Origin: Ypsolopha sequella
Taxonomy: Eukaryota > Arthropoda > Insecta > Lepidoptera > Ypsolophidae
Assembly: GCA_934047225.1 (NCBI GenBank)
Contig: OW203991.1
Span: 868,001 to 932,000 of the forward strand
Direction: 5' to 3'
DNA: 64,000 bases
The notes below the pieces were generated by a model, which saw nothing but the letters and a program-made list of their open reading frames with translations, was not told the DNA's origin and made no database searches. The number at the start of each line of letters is the position of its first letter. The stretch's first letter is position 1. Made by a program: the position numbers and the translations under genes. Below are positions 1 through 10,562 of this stretch, piece after piece.

Positions 1-90
1 AGTAGAAAAACAATATCAGCTATGTAGGTTACGACCGACGGTTACTAAGAGGTAAAAGGCGATGTTTTTGACAGGAAATGAGATAGATAC

Positions 91-1109
91 CTAGTCAGTA
101 TTTAAAGATCTCGTGCGGTAATTTATAATTCTATATACTCGTAATGTACACGTCATACATGGCATGGGTTTCCAGATCTGACGAGCGTATTCGAGATTGC
201 TTCTGACAAACGCGCAGTAATGAATTTTCAATGATTTGATATTTTTAAGTTTCTTCGAGCATCTCATGATGAAACCTAAGACCTTGTTTGCTTTAGAAAC
301 GATAGCATTAATATGATCATCAAACAAAAGTTTCGAATCATGTATGACCCCCAGATCCCTAACATTACCAACCATCTGCAAGGAGTGAGATTTAAGTTTA
401 TGATCGAAAGTAGTTATTAATGTTTGCGGGTGAACATAATGCAGGAGTACTTGGAGGGATTATTCAGCAAACAGTAAGCATCAAGTCGATTCAGACCCTC
501 TATTATATAATTTTAGTGGCCAACTGGACTGGGTGCCTATCATCAAAAACATAGCAAAAGCGGAACTTTCAAAACTGCTTTTAGTGGCTATTGAAAAGGT
601 ATTGAACTATTTACGAACTGTGTCGTCACTTCAAGTAGGAATACATCCTTAGACAATCGCAATTCGATAGTATATCTATGTTTTTGATGATAGACACCCA
701 GTACAGATGGCAACTGAACTGGGTGTTCATTTTGAAGTTTTATGGCATCATTCAGGGAAGTAATCGTTTTATAAATTTTCATATCATCCACGAAAGATAA
801 AACACCAGAGTTTTGAAAACATCTGTCAATGTCTGAGATAAATATGATAAAAAGAAGAGGCCCTAATAAAGATCTCTGGGGAACACCGCTGGGAACTTTT
901 ATCCAACTGGATATATAATTACTCGAAACCACTGCTTGTGATCGATTATCTATGTATGAAGTTACCCACTCCAAAAGGTCACCTCTTATTTCTGCCTTGT
1001 TTAATTTTAACAGTAATAATTTATGATAAATTCTGTCGAAAGCCTTGCTATAATCGGTATATATTATAACGTCGAACGCCGTTCTCCATAGCACCAGAAA
1101 CAAAATCAT
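91..1109 (-). pseudogene. Broken LINE ORF2: reverse transcriptase and post-RT region
   Basis: Minus-strand remnant of a non-LTR retrotransposon reverse transcriptase. Between 1109 and about 720 the frame shows the finger/palm blocks: TDYSKAFD, then SGVPQRSLLGPLLF, then the catalytic box FVDDMKIY at about 780-794, a variant of the usual F/YADD. The post-RT thumb follows at 381-91 with DLGVIHDSKLLFDDHI and a KANKVLGFI block, in the order expected for a CR1/Jockey-type ORF2. The two parts are separated by a palindromic insertion at 520-709 and further decayed sequence. There is no endonuclease domain, so the copy is 5'-truncated or decayed and cannot make an enzyme. The clade (CR1/Jockey group) is inferred from motif spacing. 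Confidence 0.85.
520..709. repeat. MITE-like palindromic insertion inside the LINE RT
   Basis: Inverted arms of about 35 bp (520-554 and 675-709) share GGGTGYCTATCATCAAAAAC on opposite strands with only a few mismatches, around a 120-bp centre. The RT reading frame is interpretable on either side but not through this block, so it looks like an insertion. A 15-bp near copy of the left edge (CAACTGRACTGGGTG) lies directly after the right arm at 711-725. It could be a target duplication or a third partial arm. Confidence 0.55.
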
Positions 1110-1251
1110 TAAACAGAATGAGGTTTGAAACAGTTGATCTACTTTTTAGAAAACCAAAATAGATGACGTAAGATAATTATTAATATACAAATTATTTAAC
1201 ATTATGACATGACACAAAATGATGATTAAATATTATTGTAAAATAAATAAA

Positions 1252-1420
1252 ATGGTACCGATTCGGTGAAGCACATCTTAACTTATTTGACACAACTAAA
1301 CTTAATTTGAGCGTTCTGTCCTTGTCTTTTCGATAAAGAAAGAAAAAGACAGCACGCTTAAAATACGGTTAGTCCTGTCAAATAAGTTAAGACGTGTTAT
1401 GCCGAATCGATACCAATGTA
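1252..1420. repeat. Palindromic MITE, about 170 bp
   Basis: The left arm starting at GGTACCGATTCGG and the right arm ending at CCGAATCGATACC are inverted copies. They share TCTTAACTTATTTGACA and a GCRTKCTGTC block, so nearly the whole element folds into one imperfect hairpin. It has no coding capacity. This is the architecture of a non-autonomous DNA transposon; the superfamily is not determined. Confidence 0.7.
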
Positions 1421-2215
1421 AATTTTTGTTATATCTCTTTATTTCATCATGTTTTGATATATGTTAGATAAAATGGAGAAGAAAATTCATTTTATTTTTA
1501 TTTCCATAATATTGTTTTTTATTTTTTTTTTCGCCTGTTTTTTTGCACTTCTTACTATATTGCATTTCTTCTCAGTTCTAGAAGAGGTTTGTGTCGGATA
1601 ATAATAATGTTGATGTTGCCAAAATTATACAATATTTGATATTTAAGATACATTCAATCAAAAGAGTGCAGTGAAAATTTAAATAGCAACCGCGTTTTCT
1701 CACATATGCCATTGTCTGCAGTTACTTCAATAAAATACCACAGATTAGTAGATCAGCATTAATCATTTCACTAAGCACAAAAGCCCTAAAATTTATTTAA
1801 CAGTATTCTATACCCAGCGGTCATCAACGAAATAGTTTAAGTCAAAACCCAATGAATCATGTTTACAACGCAAATAATTGTCCGTCAACCGCCGTATTTC
1901 ATTTCAGACAAAGATTTCAATAGATCTCCCCCGAATTGGCTTGCTACGTTCATCCCGTCGGGACAATGGCTTTGAACCCAATTTCCAGCGACCCAGCCGA
2001 TTGATTTATCACTAGTTACGTTGTGTAAAACGGAGAACCGGCTGAATAGTGAAATTCAATTGTGGTTTTTAGTCTGGCTGTTTTTAAACTAAGAAGATTT
2101 TTTCGTTTGTTATGGAAATTCTTGTTAAAATTACTATTTATACATTGTTTTCTTTGCTATCTGTACAAAATACTTCAGGTTGTGCGCAGCCATCCCTGTT
2201 TATTTTGATGTAGTT
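1421..2215. other. Unassigned AT-rich stretch
   Basis: No coding signal, RNA gene or repeat structure that I recognise. It contains T-rich runs near 1500-1550. The stretch near 1925-2040 is less AT-rich and might be an old repeat, but I cannot assign it. Confidence 0.5.
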
Positions 2216-2340
2216 GTGAAATGCAAGTCATAGTCCACACTTGGTACACCCGCTTTTCACCGACGATTACTTCGTTCCAAACGTGATGGATGGTGAGCCG
2301 TATCAAATGCTTAAGCGGCGTCATCACACGCAAACCTTCA
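2216..2340 (-). repeat. tRNA-derived SINE, body/3' part
   Basis: On the minus strand this reads as the SINE body seen repeatedly in this window: a segment near GGCTCACCATCCATCAC, then an ACGTT...GTAATCGTCGGTGAAA block and GTGTGGACTATGACTTGCA. Related bodies lie at 25800-25900, 29530-29700, 37260-37335 and 54505-54600. The tRNA-like head is missing here and reappears at 2795-2916, so the two parts may be one SINE split by about 450 bp of other DNA. Confidence 0.6.
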
Positions 2341-2794
2341 TAGAAACGCTATCACAAAATTGTGAGGTGTTTATGGAATATTATTATAATATTTTAGGCT
2401 GAGTCTATTGACATTATTTAGATCTATGTATAAGTGGAACTAAAAATCATGAAATTTGAGTAATATCTTAACAACAAACTCTTAAAATACGTTAATCTAA
2501 CGGTATTTTACCAAAAATGTAGCCAAATGTTGTCTTATTGTTTTAGATAAAATCAAAAAATAATACGAATCAAACATCGGAAATGTTATCTAGATCAATA
2601 ATAACTAAAAATTTGTTTGAAAACTTCCACAGTTTCGCCAAAATCACGTTTCTCCTGAAACAAGTTTTAAATTTTGCGGCCGCGACGAAATCGGCACGAT
2701 TGTATTATGAACACAAGTTTCATGGAGCGTGCATATTATAGCGAAATGACACAGCATGGGCCGCTCCCACAACTGAGTTGATCGCGTCATGATG

Positions 2795-2916
2795 TCTGCT
2801 CTTAACGTGCCTTCCGAAGCACGCAGATCGAACACAAGTTGTGTGCACCGCAAGGATTGAACCCACTACCTCTGGGTTAACAGGTAAGCGCTCTACCACT
2901 CAGCCACAGAGGCGGC
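2795..2916 (-). repeat. tRNA-derived SINE head with Pol III A and B boxes
   Basis: The reverse complement begins GCCTCTGTGGCTGAGTGGTA (A box TGGCTGAGTGG) and carries GTGGGTTCAATCC (B box) about 40 bases on, the spacing of an internal Pol III promoter. It lacks a foldable complete tRNA 3' half, so it is a SINE head rather than a tRNA gene. Confidence 0.75.
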
Positions 2917-2928
2917 TGGTTATAAAAT

Positions 2929-3189
2929 CGGCCAAGTACGAGTCGGACTCGCGCACGAAGGGTTCCGTACCATTATCTATAAAAACGGCATAAAATCACG
3001 TCTGTTGTATGGGAGCCCCCTTATATATTTATTTTATTCTGTTTTTTAGTATTTGTTGTTATAGCGGCAACAGAAATTCATCATCTGTGTAAATTTCAAG
3101 GTTCATGAGATACAGCTTGGTGACAGACGGACAGCGGAGCCTTAGTAATAGGGCCCCGTTGGTTACCCTTTGGGTACGGAACCCTAAAA
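2929..3189 (+). repeat. Common lepidopteran interspersed repeat, near full-length
   Basis: Begins GGCCAAGTACGAGTCGGACT and ends TTTGGGTACGGAACCCTAAA. Between these lie the ATTATCTATAAAAACGGC segment and a GACAGACGGACAGCGGAG block. I know this repeat as extremely common in moth and butterfly genomes. The start of a second copy lies at 63931. It is non-coding, and I do not claim a class for it. Confidence 0.85.
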
Positions 3190-3969
3190 ATTACTCATTG
3201 CGTAAGTAATTTAGCAAGTCACGTATTTTTTATGTTCTAATGCAGGCAAATGCTTCGGGAGAAAAAGTAACAATAATATACAAGATTCGTCAACATAACT
3301 TACTAAATTAGTGACATACCAGAGATGAACAAAGTCACAAGCTCCCGGGATATAAGTTCTGTATCCTCTGCCTGCCTCCCAGAGAGACAGTCATGACTAT
3401 AAGCACGTAGGTTAACAAAAGACGAAACATATCTAGGTTCGACAAATAAAACAGCGCACAGTATCACAACAATTTAAACCCAGAGAGTGCCGCCCAAGTA
3501 CCAGCAGGAGCTTCAATATTGACTCGTAACTCAGCTTATTGCTCCGATATCTATGAGTGGTATTGCACAAACAATGCCATCTAGAACGTGTATCTACTCT
3601 TGCCCTTTGGGTATAAGAAATGCTCGTAGAAATATGTTTGCGCAAAATGATAAAAAGTCTCTGAACAGTCCGCCGTTGTACACGACGCATGGGCTGAACA
3701 CACGTGATGTGATTCAAAAAATGATAACGTTAAATACCTACAAGTCTTATATCAATACATATCATATAAGAGTAGAACCCGCTGTGTCTGTACATTGAAG
3801 AAAATAGACATGACATTATAAATATAAAAGACATGTGTGTTAATCTCAGAACATTTTGATTTAAATGTTCTGTGGTGTTAATGTTGTTTGTTAAGGCCTG
3901 GTCCAAAATGGGCAACAAGCGAACAGATGAATGAAGATTCCCACGTGGGTGAAATGACTTAATTATGCG
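3190..3969. other. Unassigned; small open frames not supported
   Basis: Open frames of 62-94 codons overlap on both strands here (3433-3918), but none has a recognisable domain, a consistent frame or splice context. I call no gene. Non-coding or decayed repeat is the most likely content. Confidence 0.45.
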
Positions 3970-4042
3970 AACTCGCTACGCTCGTGCTTTAAATCGTTCT
4001 CGTAATTTATTCCTTTTCGCCCTTGTAGCATAAACTGCTATT
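3970..4042 (-). repeat. Half copy of a foldback repeat (family of 10563-10686)
   Basis: The reverse complement reads TATGCTACAAGGGCGAAAAG and continues through GGAATAAATTACGAG to CACGAGCGTAGCGAG. This matches the left arm of the palindromic element at 10563-10686. Only one arm is present, and it directly abuts the 49-bp minisatellite that follows. Confidence 0.7.
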
Positions 4043-4059
4043 AATGACTACATTTAATG

Positions 4060-5635
4060 ACTATTCACTTCTAGGGCGGCCCGGTCGAGCTGTATCTTCC
4101 ACTTACGCACTATTCACTTCTAGGGCGGCCCGGTCGAGCTGTATCTTCCACTTGCGCACTATTCACTTCTAGGGCGGCCCGGTCGAGCTGTATCTTCCAC
4201 TTGCGCACTATTCACTTCTAGGGCAGCCCGGTCGAGCTGTATCTTCCACTTACGCACTATTCACTTCTAGGGCGGCCCGGTCGAGCTGTATCTTCCACTT
4301 GCGCACTATTCACTTCTAGGGCAGCCCGGTCGAGCTGTATCTTCCACTTGCGCAGTATTCACTTCTAGGGCAGCCCGGTCGAGCTGTATCTTCCACTTAC
4401 GCACTATTCACTTCTAGGGCGGCCCGGTCGAGCTGTATCTTCCACTTGCGCACTATTCACTTCTAGGGCAGCCCGGTCGAGCTGTATCTTCCACTTACGC
4501 ACTATTCACTTCTAGGGCGGCCCGGTCGAGCTGTATCTTCCACTTGCGCACTATTCACTTCTAGGGCAGCCCGGTCGAGCTGTATCTTCCACTTGCGCAC
4601 TATTCACTTCTAGGGCAGCCCGGTCGAGCTGTATCTTCCACTTGCGCACTATTCACTTCTAGGGCGGCCCGGTCGAGCTGTATCTTCCACTTGCGCACTA
4701 TTCACTTCTAGGGTGGCCCGGTCGAGCTGTATCTTCCACTTGCGCACTATTCACTTCTAGGGCGGCCTGGTCGAGCTGTATCTTCCACTTGCGCACTATT
4801 CACTTCTAGGGTGGCCCGGTCGAGCTGTGTCTTCCACTTGCGCACTATTCACTTCTAGGGTGGCCCGGTCGAGCTGTATCTTCCACTTGCGCACTATTCA
4901 CTTCTAGGGTGGACCGGTCGAGCTGTATCTTCCACTTGCGCACTATTCACTTCTAGGGCAGCCCGGTCGAGCTGTATCTTCCACTTGCGCACTATTCACT
5001 TCTAGGGCAGCCCGGTCGAGCTGTATCTTCCACTTGCGCACTATTCACTTCTAGGGCAGCCCGGCCGAGCTGTATCTTCCACTTGCGCACTATTCACTTC
5101 TAGGGCGGCCCGGTCGAGCTGTATCTTCCACTTGCGCACTATTCACTTCTAGGGTGGACCGGTCGAGCTGTATCTTCCACTTGCGCACTATTCACTTCTA
5201 GGGCAGCCCGGTCGAGCTGTATCTTCCACTTGCGCACTATTCACTTCTAGGGCAGCCCGGCCGAGCTGTATCTTCCACTTGCGCACTATTCACTTCTAGG
5301 GCGGCCCGGTCGAGCTGTATCTTCCACTTGCGCACTATTCACTTCTAGGGCAGCCCGGTCGAGCTGTACCTTCCACTTGCGCACTCTGCACTTCTAGGGC
5401 GGCCCGGTCGAGCTGTATCTTCCACTTGCGCACTCTGCACTTCTAGGGCGGCCCGGTCGAGCTGTACCTTCCACTTGCACACTATTCACTTCTAGGGTGG
5501 CCCGGTCGTATTGTACCTTCCACTTGCGCACTATTCACTTCTAGGGCGGCCCGGTCGAGCTGTACCTTCCACTTGCACACTATTCACTTCTAGGGCGGCC
5601 CGGTCGTATTGTACCTTCCACTTGCGCACTATTCA
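4060..5635. repeat. 49-bp minisatellite, about 32 units
   Basis: Head-to-tail array, exact period 49, with a core of CACTTCTAGGGCGGCCCGGT followed by CGAGCTGTATCTTCCACTTG. The units are very similar and differ at a few recurring sites (GCGGCCC/GCAGCCC/GTGGCCC, TTACGC/TTGCGC). The right end (from about 5370) is more diverged, with CTGCACTTC and CGTATTGTACC variants, as expected if the edges turn over less. The array is GC-rich against an AT-rich surround. A single diverged unit lies at 23621-23669. Confidence 0.95.
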
Positions 5636-5639
5636 TTTC

Positions 5640-6235
5640 CTTATTCGGTCTACTTTTATTAATCCTCTTTATACACCCAATAAATAAACTACAAATATTA
5701 ATAGTCTTTTCCATCTGGATACACGAGCCCCATCAATAGTATCGATTCTGATCCAGTTTATTAAAATTTAATATTAATGCAGCCATTACGGCCCGAGCCG
5801 TACAAGATTTAATTTACGGGTGACTTTTGTCCACGCCACTGTACAGTTCAATTTCTGATTTTCAATTAAAATTTGAATATATGGTAATGAATCACTCGCG
5901 ATCCCGGGAAAGCCTGAAAGTTTCATTTATTAATTTCTAGTTGGGAAGTGGAGTTGTTAAAAGGAAGATTATATTGTTTATAATGTGTGTAGTTAGCTGA
6001 AGTTCAGAGAATCTTTGCAACGATACTATAAATATATGTATAATATAACATATTGGGTGCTATACAATAAAATGGTCCTTCAAATATAGAGCTTACCAAT
6101 ATAGCTGTCCATGTTCGCTTATTACGGGTATAGATAGTTATGAGTATGTGACCATTTCAAATAATAATAATTACATTTGAGTGATGGTGAAATTGAAAAT
6201 GAAATATTGAAATTAAAATTGAAATATATTTAAAT
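5640..6235. other. Unassigned AT-rich stretch
   Basis: No open frame or repeat structure of note. CG content rises slightly around 5790-5910. I see no gene. Confidence 0.45.
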
Positions 6236-6545
6236 ATGTAATGTAGGTATATCAGATACACTTATAACAGGTCGGTTTTAATGTAATATAATTAAATAAT
6301 CTATGTCTATAGGTAATAATATAAAAAATATATGAATAAGGAATAAACAATATTATAAATATATGTATTCACCGCCCATTCGATTAGCTTTACTAAGAAG
6401 AAGGGCAAGAAACTAGCAAGATTATGTATTTTTCTTAATATTAGTCACTTACAAACAACTAATATAAAAAGTAAGCCTACACTTTCATTAAATAAAGAGA
6501 TAAAAATACAAGACGGAAGAAAATTATGTTATGTGCGTAACTTCC
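6236..6545 (-). mobile_element. LINE 3'-end copy, minus strand
   Basis: The reverse complement of this stretch matches 7590-7985: TTGCCCTTCTTCTTAG, CGAATGGGCGG, TTATTCCTTAT, and a run from CCTATAGACA through TTACATTAAAACCGACCTGT. The family has a 3' UTR like the coding-linked copy to its right. The distal tail drifts into TTTCAA-type simple repeat. The 5' part is absent, as usual for truncated LINE insertions. Confidence 0.6.
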
Positions 6546-7249
6546 GAAGTGATTAGTTATTAGTTATTATTAGTTATTCTATGGGAGCAGTACAAAATAC
6601 GCAACACACACAAAGCTCGCTTATCTGTACACATCAGCATAGGACTTCGTGAAATAGAATATCTGTAAGTGCCTTTGTTCTACATAAGAACAAAGTTTAC
6701 AATGTACTAAGTGGACGTTCTTAAGTGCAACTAAATTAATGGCACAAACATTAACTTCATTGTGCTCGGAAGAGGCCCACGTAGGGTTACCATTTTGGTA
6801 GCAGTGTTGCCAACTGCTACCTTTACCAAGTAGCTGGACAATGTGGACATTTTGAGAAAGTTTGTAAGATTTCCAGATTATTTCACACATAAAGTTGCTA
6901 TTATATGTAGATTGCTGTTACAGTCATTGCTGCAACTGCGAATGTCAACAAAACCAGATACTGATAAAGTCTAGGAGATACATTCATATCCTTAAGACCT
7001 AGCGCCTGAAGATGTGTAAACGAAACCAGTAGGTAAGATGGACAAATCCATACTGTGGAACTATTAGTAGAAGTAAGTTTTTTCATTGCTATAATAGAGT
7101 GCCATCAAGAACCAGTTCCTTGTGAGTTTATTTACCAAGTTCTTAGATATGTCAGAAAAATGTTGAGTCTTTCCCAAGGCTTGGTGAGCAACACTGTAAA
7201 GAAACCAGAAATAAGCATAACTGGCTTTTACAAAAATTAGGCTCGCCAA
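6546..7249. other. Unassigned core between two inverted LINE 3' ends
   Basis: Open frames of 60-89 codons occur on both strands, for example 6621-6890 and 6901-7086 on the minus strand. They have no domain that I recognise. This could be decayed coding sequence of a transposon flanked by the inverted copies, or unrelated DNA. Confidence 0.4.
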
Positions 7250-7259
7250 CGTGGGTACC

Positions 7260-7451
7260 ACTTTCGTAGGACATGGTATAAGATTTTACAACAAACTTCC
7301 AAAGGAGGTCCTTACTTTGTCAGAGAATATTATGTTTAAACTGTTGTTTACGCAGGTTCTATTGAAGAAGGCATATTATAAAATAAATGATTACTTAGAC
7401 GATACTAAAGCATGGGGTCATGATAGTGATCTTTGTCATAATACTAGTTAG
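7260..7451 (+). pseudogene. LINE ORF2 C-terminal tail
   Basis: The frame contains IRFYNKLPKEVLTLSE and KKAYYKINDYLDD before its stop. The same layout, a hydrophobic YNKxP motif then KK-S/A-YY..DAYLDD, closes the LINE ORF at 39688-40001, which supports a LINE C-terminus. The RT and endonuclease parts are missing. It is followed by a 3' UTR shared with the inverted copy at 6236-6545. Confidence 0.7.
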
Positions 7452-7985
7452 TATAATTTCCTAACTTATGTTATGATTTCTCTAAAATTAAAGTTAATTA
7501 GTTAATACATGAAATGACTATAAAAGCAGATGGACTATATGGGACAGGTAGACAAAGGTATTATATATATATACATATACTTTTTAGCTTCATGACATAA
7601 TTTTCTCCTGTCTTGTATGTTTTATTCAATTAAAGTGTTGGCTTACTTTTTACATTTAGTTGTATGCAACTAATATTATGAAATTAAAAGACATGATCTT
7701 GCTAAGTTTGTTGCCCTTCTTCTTAGCATGACTAACCGAATGGGCGGAGTTAGGCATACATTTATTATATGTATTATTTATTCCTTATACCTATATTTTT
7801 CATTTTATTTCAGTGTATTTTTTAATAAATTCAAGTTAACCCAACCTTTATTATTACCTTGTGTATTTCGCCATATTATTATATATTATATAAAACAATT
7901 ACCTATAGACACAGATTATTTAATTATATTACATTAAAACCGACCTGTAATAAGTGTGTCTGGTATATGTAACTACATAAAAAAA
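7452..7985 (+). mobile_element. LINE 3' UTR of the fragment above
   Basis: AT-rich non-coding sequence downstream of the C-terminal tail. Its part from about 7590 is the inverted counterpart of 6236-6545. It ends near 7985 in TTTCTA-type simple repeat, a typical microsatellite-like LINE tail. Confidence 0.55.
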
Positions 7986-8408
7986 TATTTCTATTTCTAT
8001 GTACAGCTGCCTTCTCCACATAAGCAACCGTCCTTACTTGTCAAATCATTGTTGTACACAGTGATGCACTAAGAGCCGGTCATACGAAAATCTTGAATTA
8101 TTAATCCAAGTGAGTCAAGTTTAAGGTGGAAGCGCGGATCGCGTTCGTAAACGCAAAACTTACGTTTTTTTTTCTCTCGGTATCGCGACGAGCTCCACCT
8201 TCCCCTTACTGCACCAGTTTTTGTGTCAGCATGCTGAAGCTGTTCGGCTCTACTTTAAGGAGCTGTCCTGGCTGGGCTGATTGACAGGGGGGAAGTGCAC
8301 AACATTCACAATTGCGGAGAATCAGTGTAGGACTCATCGCCTCTGCTACGAATTTAGAATTTTTAGAATTTTGTTTTTCTTATTTTTGAACAAAAACTAT
8401 TCAGTTAA
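7986..8408. other. Unassigned
   Basis: Mixed-composition sequence with no supported gene. Around 8130-8300 it is more GC-rich (GTATCGCGACGAGCTCCACC), but I see no long frame or motif. Confidence 0.4.
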
Positions 8409-8590
8409 TGTGGTTTATGGCATTAGGCGAGCATAGTTTTGTCACTTAAGCTTTTCCAGCAATCTTGTGTTATTTATGTTTTACGTTTTAAACAATCCTG
8501 CACAACTACTATGTAGCTAAACACGCTTTAAGTTGTTCTACAAGATCACTTAAAAGTAATGTATATTATTGCTCATAATGCCATAAATCA
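8409..8590. repeat. MITE with about 20-bp terminal inverted repeats
   Basis: Left end TTTATGGCATTAGGCGAGCA; right end TGCTCATAATGCCATAAA is its inverted partner. The left end and the interior (AAGCTTTTCCAGCAA) resemble the centre of the larger palindromic element at 42272-42656 and a partial copy at 25984, so this is a family of at least three copies in the window. Confidence 0.65.
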
Positions 8591-8938
8591 CAGTTATTTA
8601 ATACTTTATATTTTAAAGAAAAGCAAGCGTCCGGGAACGCTATCCGTCGCATCCACCTTAATGGTGAAGTTGGGTGCACTTTACTGCGCTCTCTCACATA
8701 CATCATGTGCAAAGTTAGTAAACAAAAGTTTACCTACTTTCCTTTTGTATAAATGTGTTGAATTATTAAACATATGAAAATGTTGCAAGTAAGTTTGCGA
8801 ATCCGTGGTAATACTGAATGAGCAATTTATTTGTGCAATATCGCTGCATCATTTGCACTTTATTTATACTTGCTGCATGTCAATTTTAATGTAACCTTGA
8901 AACGAAATAAATATAAAAGGAAAAAAAAAAAAAAAAAA
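8591..8938 (+). other. Unassigned stretch ending in an AATAAA and poly(A) run
   Basis: AAATAAATATAAAAGG at about 8906-8920 is followed by a run of A to 8938. This is the layout of a retroposed transcript 3' end. No coding sequence is recognisable upstream; the 72-codon frame at 8559-8777 overlaps the MITE edge and is not credible. Possibly an old 5'-truncated retrocopy. Confidence 0.4.
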
Positions 8939-9117
8939 TTAACTTTTAGGCTTACTTTCATTTAATATTAGGTCCTCGGCGTTTTGTCAAACTGGCCACT
9001 TTAATCTCAAATATAAGGATTTTGGCCAGGAATACCAAATTCAAATTTATTTCAAATTTAGTGATTCATTTGTTTTCACGCCATTTGATTTTTCTTTGAC
9101 AACGGACTGTTCACAAT

Positions 9118-9432
9118 ATGGAAAACTTAAAATATCGCGTTATTTACGAATACGAGTTCCCCAACGCTGTAGAAACAGCTTGAAGGATTAATGATGTGTA
9201 TGGGGAAGAAAACACGGTACGTTTTTGGTTCCAACGTTTTCGTTCTGGAAATTTTGACCTACAGAACAAACCCCGTGGACAACCGGAGATCCTAGTTGAC
9301 AACGAAGAATAAAAGGTGATCGTAGAGGCAGATCCATCTCAAACCACGTCAGAGTTAGCGGCAGGCTTCGGCGTGAGTGACAAAACAATTTTAAAATAAT
9401 TGAAAGAAATTGGAAAAGTGAAAAACAAATAA
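9118..9432 (+). pseudogene. mariner transposase N-terminal fragment (three internal stops)
   Basis: From ATG 9118 the frame reads as the N-terminal DNA-binding region (paired helix-turn-helix) of a Tc1/mariner transposase. It shows the conserved blocks ENTVRFWFQRFRSGNFDLQN, KPRGQPE, VEADPSQTTSELAAGFGVSD and KTIL, which I recognise as the mellifera/cecropia-type mariner. The frame is kept for 104 codons without an indel, but stops interrupt it at 9181, 9310 and 9397. The catalytic DD34D domain is completely absent: sequence after 9432 is unrelated. An intact transposase is about 345 residues, so under a third remains. It is inactive. Confidence 0.93.
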
Positions 9433-9480
9433 GATAATTTGACTTTAATTATATATTATTAGATCTAGGAACTGGTTAAA

Positions 9481-9634
9481 CTAAATTTTGATAGCAACTT
9501 TAGTACATTTTATATTCATAAAAACCGACTTTTTGGTACTTTTCACCGAATCCGTCCCTCTCGCACTGAGGGTTTTTTTCGCATATGGAGTAACAGGGCC
9601 GCTAAAACTTTTACATATCGCTTTCATCTGTGGG
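9481..9634 (-). repeat. Interspersed repeat, second copy at 43576-43725
   Basis: The reverse complement matches 43576-43725 over about 145 bp, sharing AAAAGTTTTAGCG, CCTGTTACTCCATATGCG, CTCAGTGCGAG and AAAAAGTCGGTTTTT. It appears non-coding. The class is unknown, perhaps a MITE, as no long terminal repeats are visible. Confidence 0.7.
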
Positions 9635-9805
9635 TCCATGTAGTGCCCGCAGTACTTCGACAGCGCGCACCACCCGTCACGCTGGGTCGTTATAATTGAC
9701 GGTGAAACTGCGGTGTACGAGTGTGGACTATAACTTGCAGTCCTCACTCGGAAACATGTCTGACACCCCTCGAGGATACAAGTCGTGACGATGCATGTTT
9801 TTTAA
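9635..9805 (+). repeat. SINE body, headless
   Basis: Carries the SINE body motifs GGGTCGTTATAATTGACGGT, GTGTGGACTATAACTTGCA, CTCACTCGGAAACATGTC and CGTGACGATGCATG in the order seen at 25800-25960. The tRNA-like head is missing. It directly abuts the repeat at 9481-9634. Confidence 0.65.
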
Positions 9806-10562
9806 ACAAGAACGAGTTGCACTAGAGATATCTAATTGCATCACATTGCCATGTCCACGACACACCTAGCGCAGTCTCAAATTAAGGCATCTCCTTATAC
9901 ATTTTATTCACACTTACACAAGTTAAAAGCTTTTAAATCCCTGTAGGTTGGCTTACTTCCCGTTCGTACCATGGATAAGTCCTTGTAGTCCAATAGAGAT
10001 ACTACCAAACTAATTCAAAAATTAAATAAAACATTTTTTTTTTTGGATTCCATAAATTCTATTGATCGGGTATTTACGTTTTTGTACAATATTTTGACTG
10101 ATCTTGGTCGAGGACTATAGGTATGAAAATGACGTCAATAACTTAAAGGAAGAAAAAAAAGAAGAATTACTTTTGCAAACGTTTATTTGTTCAAAGACTG
10201 CAATAAAGCTTACTTTATGATTTATAAACATTTCAACAATGTAAACAAATTTTAAAACATTATTTGCAAAAACAAGAATAGAATGTTCGTACCTATTTCA
10301 ATAAAATTGATTTACATTGTTGTAGGTATAAGGGCCGAAACATATTACTAGTGAAATATTCTTTTCATGTTAAAGTTATATCTATATTATTTATTTCCTA
10401 CTGTTTAAAACGCACTATAAAAAGCTTATCAAAGCGTATAATATTTATTTATACAATTAATTAATTATAATGGTTGACCATATTACAGTAATTAATAACC
10501 AATACAAAAATACAAAGTAATAAATAGTTAAACACAATTAGAGACATTTACAACATTATAAT
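9806..10562. other. Unassigned AT-rich stretch
   Basis: No gene, tandem repeat or strong hairpin recognised. Confidence 0.45.

Noticed and set aside
4060..5635. CRISPR array
   Set aside because: Units are directly contiguous with no unique spacers, and the genome is clearly eukaryotic. The same applies to the other arrays.
9188..9388. 66-codon minus-strand frame
   Set aside because: Antisense shadow of the mariner fragment, whose plus-strand motifs are unmistakable.
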